DNA of 52,198 nucleotides from JAGGAG01 sp031402225 (GTDB lineage Bacteria > Gemmatimonadota > Gemmatimonadetes > Gemmatimonadales > GWC2-71-9), in the NCBI GenBank assembly GCA_031402225.1, contig JANNSD010000005.1, forward strand, positions 1-52,198, read 5' to 3'. The position numbers and the translations under genes were made by a program. Shown one piece after another: positions 49,362 to 52,198 of this stretch (position 1 is the stretch's first letter; each line of letters opens with the position of its first letter). The notes below the pieces were generated by a model, which was given only the letters and a program-made list of their open reading frames with translations, made no database searches and had not been told where the DNA came from.

Positions 49362-49598
49362 TTGCGTATTCGGCGCGCACCCCTCCTTCTGGGGTTCTCG
49401 ATGGGGGCGGCCGTGGCACTCGAGGCGGCGAGGCTGCTTCAGGACGCGGCGCGAGGCGTGATCATCGTTGATGCTTTTCACGATCCCGCCTTCAAGTTCA
49501 CCGAGTCACTGGCCGAAGGCGTCCTTGCCAGCTTCCGCGCCAGCTGGGCCGATCCCGCGTTCATGCGATCGTTGCGGCCTCATCCTACGAAGAGCTAA
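49362..49598 (+). pseudogene. Alpha/beta-hydrolase fragment
   Basis: 78 codons containing the nucleophile elbow LLLGFSMGAAVALEAARLL and VIIVDAFHDPAF, then the frame ends. Both the N-terminal oxyanion part and the catalytic Asp/His region are missing, so it is a stub of a serine hydrolase (~250 residues normally). Confidence 0.65.
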
Positions 49599-49702
49599 GT
49601 TCTGCCCCTCGGCCCTGATCCCGTCAGCCGAACATCCGCATCGGTCGCGGCCGTCCGATCAGTCGTACGCCCGACTCGCGACATGCACAGGGAGCAACTT
49701 GT

Positions 49703-50644
49703 ATGGCACACTGGTGCATGCTGCTGCCCGCCGCCGCGCTTTGCCTGGGGACCGCTGCCGGCACGGGCCCGAACACCGACGCGCCCTCGCCTGCGCTGTT
49801 CCTGCCGGAGGTCCTGAATCCGCACGGCCGCTTCACGCTGCTCCCCGGGTTCAGCCAGGATGGGCAGACGATGTTCTTTTCGCAGACCGACTGTCTGCCG
49901 ATCTGGAAATGCCCTCAGCGGCTCAAACGGATCGAACGGACCGCCACCGGATGGACGGCACCACGTCTCGTGCCACTCCCGCAGGATGCGCGAGGAGAGT
50001 ATCCGAGTGTCACGCCCGATGGTCGCTATCTGCTGTTCTCGTGGGCCGCCACGCGCCCCGAGTTTCCAGAGGCTGCGGTCAACGACAACTTCGATTTGTG
50101 GCGGTTGGACCTCACGCGGCCCGACGCGCCACCCGAGCCGCTGCAGGGCCCCGATCTCAACCGGCTGCGCGGTGGCCGAGTGAAGACGCTGCGCTACGTG
50201 CACAACGAGACCGCTCCGATCCTCACCACGGAGGGTGAGTTGTACTTCTGGACGGAGCGCCTCGATGGCGTCGGCGAGCGGGATGTCTACGTCGCGCGCG
50301 CCACGTCAGCGGGCGGCTTCGACAAGCCCGAACCGTTGCCGGCGCCGATCAACTCCGCGGGGCGGGACAACGGCGCGTGGGTGTCGGCCGACGGACGGCT
50401 CATGCTCATCACCTACGCTAGCCGGGGCGGCTGCGGGGGCAGCGATCTCTTCCTGTCGCGTAAGGTGGCAGGGCGCTGGACCGAGCCGAAGAACCTCGGA
50501 TGCGACATCAACTCGCCCTCTGATGATGGGGCTGGCATGATCATTCCGGGCACGAGTACACTCGTATTCATGTCGGCGCGCCCGTTCGCTGGCGGTCAGT
50601 TGGGCGCTGTCGCGCTGTGGTCCGTCGACGTGGGGCTCGACTAA
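49703..50644 (+). CDS. Exported WD40-like (PD40) beta-propeller protein
   Basis: 313 residues with GGGAG 8 nt upstream and an N-terminal signal sequence. Repeats of the PD40 kind: FTLLPGFSQDGQTMFFSQTD, ARGEYPSVTPDGRYLLFSW, NGAWVSADGRLMLITYAS, and SDLFLSRKVAGRWTEPKNLG. These form TolB-like propellers, usually periplasmic or surface. Function unknown; many homologues occur as paralogues in island regions. Confidence 0.82.
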   Translation: MAHWCMLLPAAALCLGTAAGTGPNTDAPSPALFLPEVLNPHGRFTLLPGFSQDGQTMFFSQTDCLPIWKCPQRLKRIERTATGWTAPRLVPLPQDARGEYPSVTPDGRYLLFSWAATRPEFPEAAVNDNFDLWRLDLTRPDAPPEPLQGPDLNRLRGGRVKTLRYVHNETAPILTTEGELYFWTERLDGVGERDVYVARATSAGGFDKPEPLPAPINSAGRDNGAWVSADGRLMLITYASRGGCGGSDLFLSRKVAGRWTEPKNLGCDINSPSDDGAGMIIPGTSTLVFMSARPFAGGQLGAVALWSVDVGLD

Positions 50645-50928
50645 CGAGACGCGCCCGGACTCGCATTGCGCGGTGTATTTTCAGAGTGTCTCCTACCACC
50701 TGGCATCCTCTCGACAGCTGAGGGACTCAAGAGCGTGCGGTTGCCATCTTGCCGGTTGACGATCTCCGCCGCGCGCGTGGGCTTGTAGACGCCACGCGCC
50801 GCCGGTGCCGCGTCGGGCATGCGTGCTGCGGGACCGGGGAGCGCCGAGCGTAGGCGGGTTCGGCAGGGCGCCGTCACCGGATCGTGCAGGGCGGGTCCTT
50901 CGAACGCAGCGTCCCGGAGCGCGCCTAA
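50645..50928. other. 284-bp gap, no convincing gene
   Basis: A minus-strand frame (50641-50877) has a basic, Arg-rich sequence and no recognisable domain. A GCCTAAC at 50923-50929 resembles the left core of an attC site and borders the truncated higB. Confidence 0.5.
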
Positions 50929-50934
50929 CTATGC

Positions 50935-51144
50935 GTGCTGCCGACGAGCGGACCATCGATCGGTCGCCGGCACTCGGCCGGGGCCCTGGCGGATCTTCGG
51001 GTGCCACCTGCCAACCGCGTGGAGGCGCTCAAAGCGGACCGCCTTGGGCAGCACAGCATCCGCGTGAATGATCAGTACCGGATCTGCTTTGTGTGGACGG
51101 AGCTTGGCCCGGCCCAGGTCGAGATCGTCCACTACCACGCCTGA
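50935..51144 (+). pseudogene. HigB-type toxin, N-terminally truncated
   Basis: 69 codons: ALADLRVPPANRVEALKADRLGQHSIRVNDQYRICFVWTELGPAQVEIVHYHA, the C-terminal two thirds of RelE/HigB (GraT-like) toxins. The first ~35 residues are replaced by unrelated sequence after a GCCTAAC motif. It sits 12 nt before an intact antitoxin gene. Confidence 0.75.
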
Positions 51145-51156
51145 CTGGAGGGTCAG

Positions 51157-51462
51157 ATGGTTCGCGTTCCCACTCACCGCGCCCCGACGCATCCCGGTGA
51201 GATGCTGCCCGAGGAGTTCCTGAACCCAATGAACCTGTCGCGGCGTGAGCTGGCCGACGGGATTCGTGTCCCGTACCAGCGCGTCAACGAGCTGGTCAAC
51301 GGGCGCCGCGGCATTACGCCGGCCACCGCGCTCCGGCTGGCCCGGTTCTTCGGTACGTCGCCCGATCTCTGGATGAACCTGCAGCTGCGCTGGGATCTCT
51401 TCCACGGCCAAGCCGCCGAGGCGCAGGACCTGAACCGGATCAAACGAGTCCGTGTCGGGTGA
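51157..51462 (+). CDS. higA: HigA-type XRE antitoxin
   Basis: 101 residues; GGAGGGTCAG before the ATG. HPGEMLPEEFLNPMNLSRRELADGIRVPYQRVNELVNGRRGITPATALRLARFFGTSPDLWMNLQ is the HigA/VapI core in full. Intact beside a truncated toxin, so probably an orphan antitoxin. GTCTAAC (attC-like) lies 9 nt past its stop. Confidence 0.92.
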   Translation: MVRVPTHRAPTHPGEMLPEEFLNPMNLSRRELADGIRVPYQRVNELVNGRRGITPATALRLARFFGTSPDLWMNLQLRWDLFHGQAAEAQDLNRIKRVRVG

Positions 51463-51565
51463 GGGCGGCGGTCTAACCGCCGCAGAAGCGCAGGACTTTA
51501 TGTGGCCGCAGGGCAGAATCAAATTCAGCCGTGTCAGGAGGCTCGCTTGCAAGACTGGCTCACGC

Positions 51566-51910
51566 CTAGCCTCCCAGAATGAGCCCAATCAACGCGCCGA
51601 CGCCTGTTACCACTCCAAACCCCAAGGCTGCCTTACCAAGACATTCGCCCCCGGAACCACCATTGCTGTCCGAATCACTACAAGCTTGATAGGAAGTAAT
51701 ACCGACCACAATGCCGAGAGCGGCGCCAACGATCGCGCCATTCAAAGTGCTGCGCCCTCGCGGTGCCTGTAACGCCAGCCTGCCCTGATATGTCAGTTCC
51801 GTCTGCGCACCCTGAATCGCCACTGTGTAACCCGCAGGTGGTGGTCCTTGTCCCGAGACTGAGCGCTAGGGCAGGCAGATGATGGCAAGAGCGAGAAGTC
51901 GCGTCCGCAT
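51566..51910 (-). pseudogene. Broken copy of the glycine-zipper protein gene
   Basis: Paralogue of 47111-47521. From ATG 51910 the leader runs MRTRLLALAIICLP then a TAG stop; the remainder of the frame is open to a second early stop after LIGLILGG, where the intact copy continues. No product is expected unless translation restarts at an internal ATG (51823). Confidence 0.85.
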
Positions 51911-51941
51911 CCTTAGAATCCCATTCAAGTGAGCCGACTAC
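51568..51941. repeat. 374-bp direct repeat, copy 2
   Basis: Pairs with 47182-47552; about 94% identical by eye, one extra codon and two nonsense changes in the gene it carries. Sequence diverges abruptly on both sides. Confidence 0.93.
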
Positions 51942-51945
51942 GGCG

Positions 51946-52198
51946 TCAATCGGAATGTTCGTTCCGTATCCGCCGGATCTCCTCGAGCACCGCGATGTCG
52001 GCAGTGTCCTGCGGTCGCCCCGTCCGCTTCGAGGCGATCAGGTCGTCCAGACCCACCAGGGGAATCGTGACGCCGCCGCCATCAACGGTAGACGACCGCG
52101 CGATGGCATCGTCGTACTTGACGCTCCACGCCACCGTGAAGATGTCCACGGCCGGGTCGTCGCCGATGATCGTGATCGGCTTCCGGAGTAGTTCCTCA
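51946..52198 (-). CDS. Nucleotidyltransferase-like protein, 5' truncated by window edge
   Basis: C-terminal ~83 residues; frame open to the right edge. IIGDDPAVDIFTVAWSVKYDDAIARS and IPLVGLDDLIASKRTGRPQDTADIAVLEEIRRI match the end of MNT/DUF6036-type nucleotidyltransferase-fold proteins often found in mobile or toxin-antitoxin contexts. The catalytic N-terminal half lies outside the window. Confidence 0.7.
   Translation of the reverse strand, partial: EELLRKPITIIGDDPAVDIFTVAWSVKYDDAIARSSTVDGGGVTIPLVGLDDLIASKRTGRPQDTADIAVLEEIRRIRNEHSD

Noticed and set aside
50641..50877. 78-codon minus-strand frame after the propeller gene
   Set aside because: Basic, low-complexity composition with no start signal or recognisable domain.

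Overview
This is high-GC bacterial chromosomal DNA with densely packed genes and many ATGA- or GTGA-type overlaps. Several features suggest Gemmatimonadota: exported proteins with leader peptides ending in Ala-Gln, a Ser/Thr kinase with a GGMGVVYLA-type loop, the succinylase lysine pathway, an ETF-ubiquinone oxidoreductase, and 8-bp tandem arrays of GGACGTGA. That placement is inference; no rRNA or taxonomic marker is present. I saw no tRNA, rRNA or CRISPR array.

Layout. 0-9.2 kb (mostly +): the end of nadC, an aminotransferase on the minus strand, an ETF-QO homologue, a membrane diguanylate cyclase, then exported or lipoprotein genes and an amidohydrolase. 9.2-17.6 kb (minus): a tightly coupled chain terC - UMF1 transporter - dapE - asd - lysC - dapB - dapA - dapD. 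It is headed by what reads as a yybP-ykoY (Mn2+) riboswitch with an intrinsic terminator at 17404-17560. 17.6-23.5 kb (minus): gpmI - barrel protein - queD-like - barrel protein - mobA - mobB - moeA, also tightly packed. 23.5-36 kb (mostly +): an SH3-like exported protein behind a near-consensus promoter, a KefB-type antiporter, a small DUF2281-like protein, an APC permease translationally coupled to a Ser/Thr kinase, guaB, a second APC permease, an NrnA-like phosphoesterase, nfu and mrp (Fe-S assembly), a small membrane protein and a HAD phosphatase.

36-39.7 kb is a patchwork: a PH-like membrane protein whose 3' end (88 bp) is duplicated 1.7 kb downstream, a divergent marR/SnoaL pair around a palindromic operator, DUF4160/DUF2442 remnants, a decapitated BrnT toxin before an intact BrnA antitoxin, and an apparently intact HigBA pair. 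39.7-46.4 kb: an unusual Rieske/FMN-reductase fusion, a DUF1348 protein, HipAB, a nitroreductase, a DUF62 SAM-cleaving enzyme and a UbiD-type decarboxylase. 46.4-52.2 kb is an island-like region: paralogous 371-bp direct repeats bracket 4 kb containing an IS91-type transposase remnant, a miniature IS3-like element, an unrecognised gene, an alpha/beta-hydrolase fragment, a WD40-like exported protein, and a second decapitated toxin (HigB) before an intact HigA. The window ends in a nucleotidyltransferase-like gene.

Most striking for follow-up: (1) GGACGTGA arrays, all in the same orientation, that begin on the stop codons of + strand genes and carry stops in every + frame; (2) the Mn2+ riboswitch ahead of most of the lysine/DAP pathway; (3) two toxin-antitoxin loci reduced to antitoxin plus a toxin stub; (4) loss of one [4Fe-4S] cysteine in ETF-QO; (5) the Rieske-flavodoxin fusion.
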